From NCBI RefSeq assembly GCF_000764305.2, contig NW_025936509.1, positions 287,913-351,912 of the forward strand: a stretch of DNA of 64,000 nucleotides, in the 5' to 3' direction. Below are positions 11,991 to 23,515 of this stretch, piece after piece. The stretch comes from Hyalella azteca. Lineage: Eukaryota > Arthropoda > Malacostraca > Amphipoda > Hyalellidae. Below the pieces are notes generated by a model, which saw only the letters and a program-made list of their open reading frames with translations, made no database searches and had not been told where the DNA came from. Numbering within the stretch: position 1 is the stretch's first letter; each line of letters opens with the position of its first letter. The position numbers and the translations under genes were made by a program.

Positions 11991-12200
11991 AGAACAGACT
12001 AGACAAGGCCATGCAGGAGCATATGTTTAGTCTTAAAATGCCTCGTATTCTACGGAACAACTGAAATCTAGAAGCGATTTCAAATCTGCTGTCCGTTGAA
12101 AAGATTTGATCAAAAGGCCAGTCTAGTCAAGAAAAGTACAAGAATCGACGACAGGCCTATTCTTCAATGCCGAAGATACTATACTATTCTATACTATAAC

Positions 12201-13078
12201 AGTTCGTGTCCGGGTCCAACAATACGAGCAGTCAAGTCTCTCATACAGCAATACCTGAACATATATAAGACATACTGCACAACTTGGGGGTTTGTAGTAA
12301 ATGCACAGAAAACCATCTTTCAATATTTTACTAATAAGCGTGTAAATGTGCCAGTTTTGAGATTTGGTCAACAACCTCTTAGATATGAGCAACATCATAA
12401 GTTACTGGAAATGATAATGGATGCTCCTCGCCTCAAGTGAGGGGCACATTTGCGTGGCCTGCGCACGAATGTGATTCGTCGTATGGACTTGCTTAAACAC
12501 TTGGCATCACATAACTGGGGTGTCAGTAGTCGATTCCTTCGTCTTTTTTACTGTACTTATATCAGGTCTAAGATAGACTACGGTTGTGTCATTTATCAGA
12601 CTGCATCCTCTGCTCAATTATCAAAATTAGACACACTTCAGAATGTTTGTCTGAGACTTGTTTTTTGTGCTCGCTGGACTACACAAGTAAACTCACTTGG
12701 TATTGAGGCCATGTTCCCCCACTGGCCCTGAGACGGCAATATTTGACTGCCAGTACGTATAGAAGGCTGCAGTACCGTCCGGCCGGGGATCATACCACAG
12801 CAGCTGTATGTGGCGGTGCTGCATCTGTGCTTAGTCGAGGTCCTCTACAGCTCACTGACCTGGGGCTCCCGTTTTGTTATCCCCAGCCCTTGCCAGCTTT
12901 CGATCCTGTTCCCCCTTGGATTTGTGTAGATCATCTTATTTGTCTCGATTTCAGCTTTGTCTCTGGTTTAACTGACTCAACTGCCTTTTCTGCTCATGTT
13001 AGGGAATACAGAAAATCCATCTACAGCATGTGGTTTATACATACCGGCACAAGCAAGAGCAGTTGCATGGAGGCTTAA
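12201..13078 (+). pseudogene. I-clade LINE, RT thumb and connection
   Basis: Coding resumes after the CR1 insertion with CPGPTIRAVKSLIQQYL, the segment that follows the YADD box in this clade. LRFGQQPLRYEQHHKLL and, after a stop at 12438, RFLRLFYCTYIRSKIDYGCV are typical of the thumb/connection. A second stop is at 12729. Reading frame shifts relative to the pre-insertion part by one base. Confidence 0.75.
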
Positions 13079-13129
13079 TCCCAGGCACGCCATCCTGTCA
13101 GCTGAATTGATTGCTAGCCTATATTACAT

Positions 13130-13755
13130 GATTTGAAACTCGTAAGTGCAGCATTCCTATCCTGGGTTACTTTTTCTGACTTACTTGTGGCCTTGCAACT
13201 CATACTCTCCCCAACGGACACATCTTGCGATCTTGTACTATATCAAATTCGTCAGCTGCTCATTGGCCTGAATGAGAGGAAAACGGTGCGCCTACAGTGG
13301 GTCAAGGCCCATGCTGACATTGTTGGGAACGAGCGAGCTGATGCTGTTGCAGAGATGGTCATACTCTTGACCAGTCTGCATTGTTTCGTCTCTCTTGTTC
13401 TGATGCACTTGCGTTGCTTCGTTCTTGTTTTCTCAAGTCTTGGGAACTGGACTGGATCGCTGCTTTGGCTGTTGGAGGGAAGGGACATCATCTCGCTTCT
13501 GTACGGACTGATTTGTCTCCTGTTCCATGTGTCGCCAGTTGCTCTCGTCTTGCTGCTGTGGTGCTTACTCGTCTTCGATTGGGTCATGTTGGTGTTCGGT
13601 CGTACCTTTATCGATTTGGCATGGCCGACACTCCCATGTGCTTGCATTGTGGGGTGGATGATACCGTGGAGGTTTTCTCCTGGCATGCCTGCGGTACCTC
13701 CTGGAGCGTCAGTAGCTGGCCACTGCTACTCGAACCGTGGGTGTGCACCAACTAA
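13130..13755 (+). pseudogene. I-clade LINE RNase H domain and C-terminal zinc finger
   Basis: FSDLLVALQLI and VRLQWVKAHADIVGNERADAV (about 13289-13350) match the RNase H motifs SD.. and ..H..I.GNE.AD. In a second frame, LTRLRLGHVGVRSYLYRFGM is followed by CLHCGVDDTVEVFSWHAC, the CCHC-like finger that closes I-type ORF2. An RNase H places the element in the I group rather than CR1 or Jockey. The frame change near 13360-13380 shows an indel. Confidence 0.8.
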
Positions 13756-14115
13756 CTGTACGAATACTTCTTGGAGGAGGCAACTTCCGCAAAGAGATTC
13801 AACATGCAATAATAAGAGCAACAATCACCTATTCAACACAAACAAATCGTCTGACTTCCCTGTAGAGCATGAGCACCACCCTGGATTTACCTGTGATCAA
13901 AACCAGAAGCCCAGCTAATAGATCCTTCAAGGGTCATTGACACAAAACGCAGAAACTTTCTGGTGAGTCCAGGTGTAACGAGTGGTCATCCTTCGGCTAC
14001 TTCTTCACCTACAAGCCGGCCAAAACAACACATGTTCTACACAGCCCTCATCTGCTTGCAGTGACATCTCCCCAGCCTCCCAGCCCCAGGGGCCAGGTGC
14101 ATTATTATTATAAAT

Positions 14116-15477
14116 GTTGTCGTATTAAGAACAGCAATAATTCTGTTAATAGAATTCCGCATCTATTATGAACATGTATTTAATGAACGATCCATTTACA
14201 ACTTGAAGGTCGTACTTGAATTGATGCAACTAAATTATAAGGCTTTCAACGCGTAATAAGGTAATTTTGATGCTAATTATTTCTTAATTATAGTAACGTA
14301 CAATATCATTGGATGGAACTAAGGCTAATTAATGACACCTATCACTTTATATGCTACCAAAAAATCGATAGAAGATTTCTGTGGCACTGTGTATGTAGTT
14401 GACATTATACGAAACTTTTAGCTGTGAAAATATACCTATTACACCCTATGGATATTTAGACACATAGGGTTGAACAGTTTACTGGCAGTCGCAATTGCGA
14501 ACACTGAAAGGTGGAGTTATAGCGGGTATATCGGTACCGCTATAATCTGCGGGTAGTGCGAACAGGGAAACCTAGGAGTAATTAACCACCGGATGTTATG
14601 AACTGTGAATTTGTGCGTAAGGTAAATTTTGCACCTGTTGAATAAACAAACTCTAATAAGGCTAATTGCATAACATGCTTGAAAAGAATAATATAAAAGA
14701 GAATATTACAAATAATATATGAATATAACATTTACATGAGGTATTTAAGGACTTACCCCAAACGTTGGCGGACAAGGCGGAAGTGAATTGACTTGTAGCT
14801 GAACTTACGAAGAAAGAAAAAGTCAATCTATAAGAAGTGCGGATGGTTGTCTGACTGCTAACTTTGAGGAAAAATGAAGAAGAAAATATATAACGAATAT
14901 CGGTGATCCCTACGGAGTGCAATGTTATTTATGTTGCGATAATTACTTTTGTTAAGGCTTCAAAATATGCCTTGAAGTGTCGAAAGAGCAGTGCACCACT
15001 TCACGAGCTACTTTTGAAAATCATTAATGTCAATCGTTTTAGTGCCTCAGTTAGCCAGTTTTAACATGACAATCAGTCCTATTTTCTATGAATTCTAGTT
15101 TACGGTTGGTAGTCAAAACCATTTCTGAATTAATTTCACACAGAGAATGACAGTTATAGTAAATCAAGTTACAATGTTGGAATAGGATTGATTACATATA
15201 ATACTGTCATAGCTATAGGTATGATTGTCCAAGTCCAACTCCAAATTTGTCCAAATTGTCTGCTAAATTATTTTGCAAGCTAGTGTTTTATGCATTCTTG
15301 GCATAGGTAATGGCATTTGATATGATCATGATATGAAGAAGGGTGAAAAAGATTATATTGTCTGATATTTAAAAAGTTTCAAAGGATTAAATCAATGCAT
15401 TCTGTGATTTCTGTCTAATATTAAGAAAAGAGTTTAAACATTTAATAGGTATGCCCTGAAAAGTTAGGAGTACCTAC
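14116..15477. other. AT-rich gene-free stretch
   Basis: No ORF above 90 codons and no family match. A small dyad (CCTATGGATATTTAGACACATAGG-like, about 14448-14470) and one near 14520-14560 are the only local structures I noticed. Confidence 0.5.
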
Positions 15478-15620
15478 CAGGATTGGTGCAGTGCAGAGAG
15501 CCTGAGAGGTGTGGGAGCGGGTTTGATCCCAGCCTGCCAGGGGGTCCCAGCTCTGTGTGCCAGTTTCTGGTCAGAATTGGCAAGGAGGTTAGGAGGCTGG
15601 TCTGTTAAAGCACAGCAGGA
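15478..15620 (+). mobile_element. tRNA-derived SINE-like sequence
   Basis: GGGTTTGATCCCA near 15527-15540 fits a polymerase III B box, and TTGGTGCAGTGCAGAG near 15484-15500 fits an A box at normal spacing. The downstream part contains GTGTGCCAGTTTCTGG, recalling a segment of the 4.1-kb SINE. The sequence runs directly into a palindromic MITE at 15622, which probably inserted in its tail. Confidence 0.45.
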
Positions 15621-15621
15621 T

Positions 15622-15860
15622 AGGGTAAACGCGGTATATTCCGACATCGTAGGTAATTCCGTCACCTCTCCAGCTTTTCCTTTATATTAAGCTTTGTTTT
15701 AGTTCCATGNGTGTTTTTGCAGTATTTCGACACGCAAATGTATGACGTCACCATTTCAACCATCAATGAACGCATGGAACTAAAACAAAGCTTAATATAA
15801 AGGAAAAACTATAGAAGTGACGGAATTACCTACGATGTCGGAATATACCGCGTTTACCCT
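15622..15860. mobile_element. palindromic MITE, AGGGTAAAC family, copy a
   Basis: The two halves are inverted copies. The left begins AGGGTAAACGCGGTATATTC, and the right ends with its reverse complement. The arms include the segment TTTATATTAAGCTTTG. TA at both borders suggests a TA target-site duplication as in Tc1/mariner-derived MITEs. One ambiguous base (N) lies at 15709. Larger relatives are at 19805-21573. Confidence 0.85.
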
Positions 15861-16739
15861 AGCTATGACGGAAGTTATTTTATGTGTTTTTCTTTGTGTT
15901 AATTGTGCTTTATCACCTTTATGAACCTCTATTATACTTTCTATGCTACTAAAATAAAAAAAATCAATTAATATAAAAAATACTGATCTGGGACTCCAGA
16001 GTCCAGACTCCCAGACATAGTGCCAGTGGCAAAGCAGAATTAGCAGAGAGTTTTTTAGACTCTGTCTCAAGTTCATTTTTGAGTCCTATAAGTAGACCAG
16101 TAAACTAGTAAAGTATCATGGATACCAGCATTAGTATCATACTTGAGAAATTGGTTAAAATCTTGAGTAAATGAGGAAATTAAAAATGAACTGATTCTAA
16201 AAAATCTCTGGTTTGTCACTATGCTGGTAGTTAAACTGTCTAAAACCTGAAACTAAATAATAATTATTACATTCAGGTTATATTTTATAGTGAGTCCCAG
16301 AGTTCCGTCAGGGCTCCTGGGCGGCCGGGCTCCCCGCTCCTGGTACATGTATTAATCGTATAGCCATCACATGTGATCCCTTGTTTTAGGCTATGGCTAT
16401 GCTCCAAGATCTGTACAATTTGCACTTATTAGCAATAATAATGTGAAATAAAACATGTTTTGCTGTTTGCAATAAACATTTTTGACTTACAAAATTAACA
16501 CAAATAAAAAAAAATGAATAAAAGAATATCTTTTCAGCATAAAAAGTGGTTGATTTTTTTTTTGGCATGCTGAAACAATTGATACAGTGTAAAAGCTAAT
16601 CAGATATTTATTATCAGTAAGTATATAGAAAAAAATAATCTGAATGAAATATTAATCTATGACATAGGATAATAACTTTGGCTTTATAATGGCTCATGTG
16701 ACAAGGTGAGATAAAATCATAACAGAATACATCACATCT
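15861..16739. other. gene-free AT-rich stretch with a short GC-rich patch
   Basis: No coding signal. A GC-rich patch at about 16290-16345 (GGGCGGCCGGGCTCCCC) stands out. It may be part of the terminal region of the piggyBac element to the right, but I could not match it to the other end. Confidence 0.4.
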
Positions 16740-19664
16740 CCTTTATCGCACGGGCACTTGCACGCTTCCTAGCTACTTGTGATACTCGACAAAAGTTTTT
16801 TTTACACAGTGAGAACATTTGGATAATGGACGTGATTCCACTTTATCCAGGGAACAAACTTCACAACGGCCATGAATGTTCGTGAACAGGGCCAGTGAAT
16901 TCCAGTGATGCTCAACCGCACGGAGTCCGGTGTCGACAATTTTCCTTTTTTTATTCTTGGCATGATGGGTGCATGAATGTTCTGTATATGCTAGGTGCTA
17001 GGAGTCCACATGCTATTTCTTGTTGATAGTCCGAGAGGGAAATGGCAGATTGACAATGTTCTTTGTGAATGAGGAAGCTATTCATGATTGTCATATCTAG
17101 AAGTCCAAAGAATATGCAATGCCACCATTTCAAGCTCTTCCTATTGATGCCATAGATTTGCCTTAGCATGTCATGCTTATCAACTTATTATATTAAAATA
17201 AGTATTTATTATAATATTTTGCCACAATTGGACAGGTGACAACCATTTTTGTGCCAGTTTTGTCCTTCCTTTGCACAGTAGAAGCTTCAACTCCGTGGTA
17301 GTTGGAAATGAAATGTACTGGTTTTGTATCCTTCCACTTGTAAACTGTTATCTCTGCATGAGTACTGTAGTAATCAAAGTTTCCTCATTTTAATTCTTTA
17401 TCAGTAGATAACAAGGGGAAGTCTTTGCGCATTGGACGGATTGTACCACAACCACATGCATTTATGTTAATGGTCTTCAAGGTTTCAAGCGGGGGAATAG
17501 ATGAAAAAAAGTTATTGAAATAGAGCTTGTGGAAGCGGTTCTTCAATGATGCGGTAAGAGATGTAACAATGTTTCCACCAAAGCCAATTTTATTATTGAC
17601 CAGTTCGTCACCTGGCTGCCGCTTTCCACAATAAATGAAAAACTTGTGTATGTATCCAGAGTCATCAGCAAGACACCATAATTTGAATCCTCTTTATGGG
17701 TTTCATTGGGTTGTACTGTAAACTGGGGTAACTTTGACCACTTTTTTTTCTTAATGGTGCCATTTTTTTACTAGATAAGTTAAACTTAAATTGAAACATG
17801 CAAAATACAGGTCTATACCCTAGCTTTACTTACCATAAATTGCTGGCTCCTGCCTCTCATAGTTTTGATGTAATTTAAAAAAAAGTGATGGTCTTTGTTA
17901 CCCCAGCTCTTGTTGTTTCTTTGACCGACTGGTAAAATCAATTTTATTTTTTGGTAAAATAACTCCAAATAACTCCAGGTTGTGGTGCATTGTAGTAGAA
18001 CTCTTCTAGTTACATATGCAAAAGACAAATTTTAGGAAAGTGTCATAGTTTGCAAATGGGGGGCAATGGGCGAAAAAATTGGAGGGGGTACTCCGACAGG
18101 CTTTAAATAATAGCTCTTTTTTGTGGGTCACATTATTAATTTTTTAACCTATTAGATATGCAAACTTTTTAAATCTTTCTAATGTGTTATGTAGCCTCAG
18201 TATTAGGCCTTTGATGGCCATTGACAAAATTGTTCTATGTCAGATCGTTTTTTAGTTTTGGGGGTTTTTGTTAAAAAAACGAAAAGTGGTCAAAGTTACC
18301 CCGCCGGTCAAAGTAACCCCATTTTGTGGTATTGCTTTAGAGAGCTCTTTCCCTTGAATTTGATCATGGACTCGTCCACAGACAAGAATTCTGAAGGATT
18401 ATTTACCGTGGAAAATTGTTCATTAAGTTTTTCAATATACGGTCTGAATAACTTGTCGTGCTTATTTTCATTCAATTTTGCATTGTCGTTTAGATGCAGA
18501 CATCCTAGAATTTCAACAAAACGGTCACAAGACATTGCTGCTTGGATGATAGGTACCTACACTTATATCTTGAGATGAGACCAATAATGTCAGAGCTGAT
18601 TTCTTCTATTGTAGCCCATCACAATGTTGATTCCAATGAATACTTTTATTTCATTTTTTGTCACAGAAGCATGCTTCCCCTTTTGTACACTTTTCAAATT
18701 AGTCTGGAAGTGAATCAAATCATGAAGATCCTCGTCAAAAAATGCAAAAAAAAAACATCGAGGTCACATGCAAATTCATTATTTAGTTTGGGATGCACGA
18801 TAAACTCATGGACAATTGATTTTTCTTCTTTTCTTTTTCCATTTTTGTGGATGTACACCTATCACAGGAGTCTCGGAAGCTGCATCAGTAGGTAAAAACT
18901 TGGCTTGTTCATCCAATTCAATGATAATGGATTCTTCTTTAGCATCCGCATCTAATCTGTTCACTATATGAATGGTTTCTGTGGGGTCTCGATCATCAGG
19001 CTCAATGTTGGTATCTTTGTCAATGTCAGTACCTATCAATTTCGTCCAACAGATGAAGTATTTCATTGGCTTCCAATGATCGATTGGCCATGTTTCAGTA
19101 AGAAGTGCTCAAGTCTGAAAATAAAATAAGTTACAAAATGAAAGTGTCGTGGTGTAGAAAAATGAATAAAAAATCCATGGGACCAGTAAGAATTGGAATT
19201 CTCAGTAGTATTCCTACCTAGTAACACAAACGACATGCGACTCCTACTAGGACCATCAGGTCCCGGTTTTCCTGGCGGGACTTGCAGGTGCAGCAGGTCG
19301 TTTCCCTAATTTCTATTATTTTCATCAAAAACAGTTTTCCAAATACATATATTTATTATATTTTGTTAGAATATAAATTTTTACACAAAATAAAACAAAA
19401 AGTAAGGAAATCCATGTTGAATATAAACAGTTATGATGGAATATTCTGAGAGAAAAAGGAAACTTACTGTCATTCTCAGCCAGCTGATGCAATTGACTTA
19501 GGAATCTCACTGGGTGAGCCAGTTGCCAATTAGTAATTTTCTTGAAGTGTGAAAAGGAACGTAGAAGTCCCATTAGGTACCAGGACCTAAAATTCCTTGT
19601 TGTATGTATTTTAGAGCATGAATCTTGAGGTGGGACTTGTGAGTCCTGTCAGTGGGGAAAGGGT
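16740..19664 (-). pseudogene. piggyBac-type transposase pseudogene and element remnant
   Basis: Read on the minus strand, blocks of a PGBD/DDE_Tnp_1_7 transposase occur in order. They are an acidic N-terminus (19066-18806), RDRF-like SCDRFVEILGCLHLNDN with FLSVDESMIKFKGKSSLKQY (18535-18308), SGYIHKFFIYCGKRQPGDE (about 17670-17610), NRKSLKWWHCIFFGLLDM (about 17145-17090) and a decayed Cys-rich C-terminus (16900-16740). The DES of the second block is a conserved catalytic Asp region. Stops and frameshifts are frequent. At 19664 the outer end reads CCCTTTCCCCACTG with TTAA adjacent (19665 region), fitting a piggyBac terminus. The opposite terminus was not located. A 596-bp MITE lies inside. Confidence 0.8.
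17725..18320. mobile_element. 596-bp MITE with GGGGTAACTTTGACC ends, inside the piggyBac ORF
   Basis: The left end is GGGGTAACTTTGACCACTTT. The right end, read inward, is GGGGTTACTTTGACC followed by a second copy of the motif. The insert separates SSLKQY from the downstream block beginning about 17720, parts of one transposase that are adjacent in the family. No ORF of note. The target-site duplication is not clear. Confidence 0.75.
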
Positions 19665-19804
19665 TAAGAGAATAAGAGTTAAGAGTAATATTGAGATTGG
19701 GTTGATGGGCTGAGTCTAAGTACTGGCTTTAGCCTTTTAGGACAGTTTAGGTTAAGGCTTAGAGAATACAGAGAGAGATGTGACCCAGAGAGAACCAAGC
19801 CACT

Positions 19805-21341
19805 AGGGTAAAGGTAAATGTACCATATTCCGACGACTGACACTCAGACACTGTGGGTAATTCTGACACCCCTCGACTTTTTCCTTTATATTAAGCTTTG
19901 TCTTAGTTCCACGCATGCGTAGATGGTTGAAGTAGTGATGTCATACTATTGCGCACCAGATTTCTGCAAAACACTAGGTCTAGCAGGAAAATGTTAAGAT
20001 CAGCAGAGCAAAACTCCAAGTCAGCCAGTGAGAACATTGAAACACATGTGAAAGTAGATACTTGATAGTTTACCTTGCTTTACTAAATAGTGATCAACTG
20101 TTTGTGTAGAAAGAATATTATGGTTTGAGACTTTTGAATATGTCTGAATATATTGATAATCCTTTAAGTATTTTTGTATTTGCTAATTTTAAGTGGTAAA
20201 TAAATTAATAAATGATTGATATAAGATACGGTTTTAGACTTTTAGACACATAAAAACTAATTCCAACATGGTGTCAGAATTGCAACACACAGCCATGACA
20301 CAAGGTGTTGTATTCTGACACAGCTCACACAGGGTGTTGGAATTCTAACACAAGGGTGTCAGAATTATGAATTACGATTTTGAAGCGCTGTCGGAATTAG
20401 TCTCACAATATGCCGCATTTAGAGTAAACATGGTATATTTCGACACATTAAGGACGTAGCAAAAATGAATGGCTATAAAAAAATCACCATATGCGCAACT
20501 TGAGTTCTGTTTGCTTTGTGTCACTCTCAAAACACCGCACTACGCGCCAGCAACAATGAGACGCCACAAACTGTTGCCATATTTATTTAAAAGCCTATAG
20601 AATGCAAACCTACCAAATCCATATATTCCGACGCTGTGTGACTAAATTCGGCATTTTGGGAGACTAATTCCGGCTGCACTTTAAACTCTACTAATTGGAA
20701 TTCCGACCCTCTTGTGTTTGAATTCCGATGGCTGTGTGAGCTGTATTGGAATACGACTCAGCTCGGAATTAGAACACTATTGAATATTGAACACTACTTA
20801 ATTAGGCTTTTAATTAAGAGCTATTAAGCTTTTAATTAAGAAAATTTTAATTTTTGCACAGCTCGGAGCGAGTTGTGTGTGTCTAATTCCAAGCTGTGTC
20901 AGAATTAGTTTTTATGTTTCTAAAACCGTCTCTTAACTTAATCATCTATTAATTTATTTACCACTCGAAATCAGCAAATACAAGTATACTTGAAGGATTC
21001 CTAATATATTCACAGACTTATTTAAAAGTCTCAAACCATAATATTCTTTCTACACAAACAGTTTATAACTATTTGGTAGAGCAAGGTCAACTATCAACTT
21101 TGACATGTTTTTTGATGTTCTCACTGGGTGACTTGCACTGTCTCTCTTTGGATCTCAACATTTTCCCGCCAGATGGCCCAGACCTAGTGTTTTGGCAATA
21201 GTATGACGCGCAATAGTATGACGTCACTATTTCAACCATCAATGAATGCGTGGAACTAACTAAGACAAAGCTTAATATAGAGGAAAAAAGTTGAGAAGTG
21301 ATGGAATTACCCACGATGTCGGAATATACTGCATTTACCCT
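19805..21341. mobile_element. 1.5-kb palindromic element, AGGGTAAA family, copy b
   Basis: Left arm 19805-about 20400 and right arm about 20640-21341 are inverted copies. They share the TTTATATTAAGCTTTG segment, the TTTGAGACTTTTGAA region and the AAAACTAATTCC segment near the centre. The ends are AGGGTAAA. There is no transposase. The arms are long (over 500 bases) and imperfect. The left arm of element c sits at the centre, so the two structures interleave. Confidence 0.8.
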
Positions 21342-21573
21342 TGTCACACACAGTGTTGGAATTTAGCAATTTTGCAGACTTAAATTCTAGAGGCTTTTAA
21401 ATAAATATGGCTACAGTTTGTGACGTTTCATCATTGCTTTTGCTGGCGCGTAGTGTGGTGTTTTGAGAGTGACATAAACCAATCAGAACCCGAGTTGTGC
21501 ATATGGTGATCTATTTATAGCCATTTATTTTTTGCTACATCCTTAAGGTGTCAGAATATGGTGTGTTTACCCT
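20421..21573. mobile_element. inverted-repeat element c, interleaved with b
   Basis: Left arm 20421-about 20630 begins AGAGTAAACATGGTATATTT. Right arm 21360-21573 is its inverted copy, ending GTTTACCCT. TA borders are present. Shared inner blocks include CACCATATGC, GGCGCGTAGTG-type and TTTAAAAGCC sequences. Because the right arm lies beyond copy b's right end, neither element is nested within the other. Confidence 0.8.
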
Positions 21574-21800
21574 ACCAATCCAATTCACCATCACTGATCA
21601 GAAATTACTCTGCACTCTGGTCTGGTCACTGCTAAACCAAATACCTACCAATATGCTTGATTTCTGTGCTCCTTATATAGGTGACAACCCCGTCAACTGT
21701 CATCTTGTCATGAATATAGTTGATCTCTGTCAAAGTTTTCATTCAAACTCCAAAGTAGGGAGTACTGAGTTGGGAGTACCAATGTATATATATATATATA

Positions 21801-22812
21801 GTCAGATGGGGTAAGACAGGACCGAAATCACTAACAAGCCCGTAGCATCTATACCATGAATAATTAAAAAATCCTAAACCTATCATAAGGTGTATCTATG
21901 CAATGGGCTTCTAAGCTACAACTCTGACATTTTGCATCTAACATAGTTTTCTGTACAGATTAAAAAAAGTGAGCTGGTCCTATCTTACCCCATTGGGGTA
22001 AGATGGGACCAGGCATGGGGTAAGACAGGACAAACTGGTTATTCTTATGTTACAAGGAGTTTAATAAAAGTACAAATCTGATATTCAATATTATCCATCT
22101 AGAAACACATTATTCAATTAAACAACCACTTGTTACTGTTTTGTGTTGCGGGAAGTCAACTATAATATCAGTCACATTGAAGTTTTTGTCACGAGAAAAC
22201 TTTGTTAAGCATAATAAAGGTGGGTTGGCTTTGGTTCATTGTAGAGCACTGCTAAATGCGTCCTGAATATTCCATTACCTAGTGTCATTGCCTGAAAAAT
22301 TTTTCACATTGGTAATAAAACCAATGGATAATAACTTGAGTGTCAGACATCATGAGTTTTCTTGCTAACTGCATTTGTGGTGCACTTCTTCAAACATAGC
22401 TCATGCCTTCTCACAGAGTTGTGATCATAATTATTTTTCATGTTTCACACAATGATTCTCCCCCCAGCCAATCTTGCACATAGTTCTGCAGGTCAATAAT
22501 GGGAAGTGACATCCCTATTTTCTCCATCCCTTTGATGCAATTTAAAATAGTGCACTAAATTTCTCTAATTAAAAGAGCTAACAAGTTGAAGTTTGAGCCA
22601 AATATAAAAATTTTGACCAAAATACTCCATGTACTGACAGTGACTGCACAATAATATATTCATTTAAAAACTTTTTTTGATAAACTGTAGGGTAATAGAG
22701 GACCATTTGTGGGGTAAGACAGGACCATAAATTCAGTGCAATTAGAATGCACGCCATGGGCTGGTCCTTTCTTACCCCATGAAGGCTGCGATCCTGTCTT
22801 ACCCCATTTGAC
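21801..22812. mobile_element. 1-kb nonautonomous element with GGGGTAAGACAGGA ends
   Basis: The left end GTCAGATGGGGTAAGACAGG and the right end (inward) GTCAAATGGGGTAAGACAGG are inverted repeats, each abutting TATA. The motif GGGGTAAGA(C/T)(A/G)GGACC recurs inside near 22008-22030 and 22710-22795. No transposase ORF. The left edge lies in a short (TA)n run at 21785-21800. Confidence 0.8.
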
Positions 22813-23377
22813 TATATTATGTTTGTTCTCATGTGCAAGATGGGAATTTTCCTACTTATGAATGAAATCTTATGGCTCTGAAGTGAAAGTTTTTGATACC
22901 TTTGGATTCTTCATTCTTGCAGCCCAATCCTGCACTTTAATTAACAATTAGATAACTCTAAGTAATTCATCTTGCAGCTCTAAAAATGGCAGGAAAGCTC
23001 TGGTTGCCACTTGAAAGGTAGTAGTTAGGTATGTGTACTCACTGTATATATAATATATTCTACATCTGCTCATGCTTGCACTTTTTGGAGAGGTTCTACA
23101 TCTACAGTGGCAAATAACAGGTCTCAAGTTCTCAACTGGCAGCCCACATAATATAACTTTAACCTAAATCTAGAATTTATAACACTATTACATACTATTT
23201 TCTGGTGCCTTTGTTGTTACAAATTTGTCTTATAAACATTATTTCTAGCCCTTTTTGTGGTGACTGTGTTTGCAGCTCCTGATTTCTCATCCGTAGACTG
23301 TAGTACTAGTAGTAGCCTAGGCTAGTAGGTTCTAGGTTGTGATATTTTCCAATGTTTCATTTGATCTCTATTTTCAG
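22813..23377. other. region upstream of the host gene; probable 5' intron/promoter
   Basis: No ORF or repeat was recognised. It ends in TTTGATCTCTATTTTCAG, a good splice acceptor, so the real first (non-coding) exon and promoter must lie upstream. I could not place them. Confidence 0.4.
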
Positions 23378-23515
23378 GATTCTCTGCAGAAATTACATTG
23401 CAAAAATTTTCTGTTTCCCCTTACTATGGGTAAAGCTGACTTGGCTGGGGAGGCGGAATCCTCTCCAGCATCTGTGTTGGATCTCACTGATGCTTTATCT
23501 TCATTGAATCTGAAG
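23378..23515 (+). CDS. host gene exon with start codon
   Basis: Acceptor TCTATTTTCAG at 23377, 48 bases of 5' UTR, ATG at 23426, donor AAG|GTGAGA. It encodes MGKADLAGEAESSPASVLDL and ten more residues. The start is favoured because no in-frame ATG precedes it in the exon and the codons stay open to a strong donor. Confidence 0.7.

Larger units (their letters stand above)
9416..12200 (+). mobile_element. CR1-type LINE inserted in the I-clade LINE
   Basis: A 5'-truncated CR1 copy. It has partial endonuclease (9464-10069), linker (10150-10680), reverse transcriptase (10681-11480), the C-terminal region (11560-12060) and a 3' UTR ending in ATACTATACTATTCTATACT near 12175-12200. It separates the YANDVII box of the host LINE from its thumb, which resumes at about 12201. 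At least four stops or frameshifts break the ORF. TTCGT occurs near both edges and may be a short target duplication. Confidence 0.85.
5535..14115 (+). mobile_element. degenerate I-clade LINE with nested insertions
   Basis: Domain order is that of an I-type non-LTR retrotransposon: gag-like ORF1 with three zinc knuckles (6355-6540), a reverse transcriptase (about 7640-9415, resuming 12201-12730), an RNase H (13130-13370) and a C-terminal zinc finger (13600-13700). The apurinic endonuclease expected between gag and RT is not visible. The 3' end carries a non-coding region finishing in ATTATTATTATAA near 14100-14115, as expected for the TAA-type tails of this clade. Frameshifts and stops break every ORF, so the copy is dead. 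Two later insertions interrupt it: a 632-bp DNA element (8034-8665) and a CR1 LINE (9416-12200). Confidence 0.85.

Noticed and set aside
13133..13918. 261-codon ORF as an independent host gene
   Set aside because: Its start matches LINE RNase H; the rest is an out-of-frame reading of the same LINE followed by UTR.
21785..21800. (TA)n run as a functional TATA region
   Set aside because: It is the target-site neighbourhood of the element beginning at 21801, with no transcript evidence.
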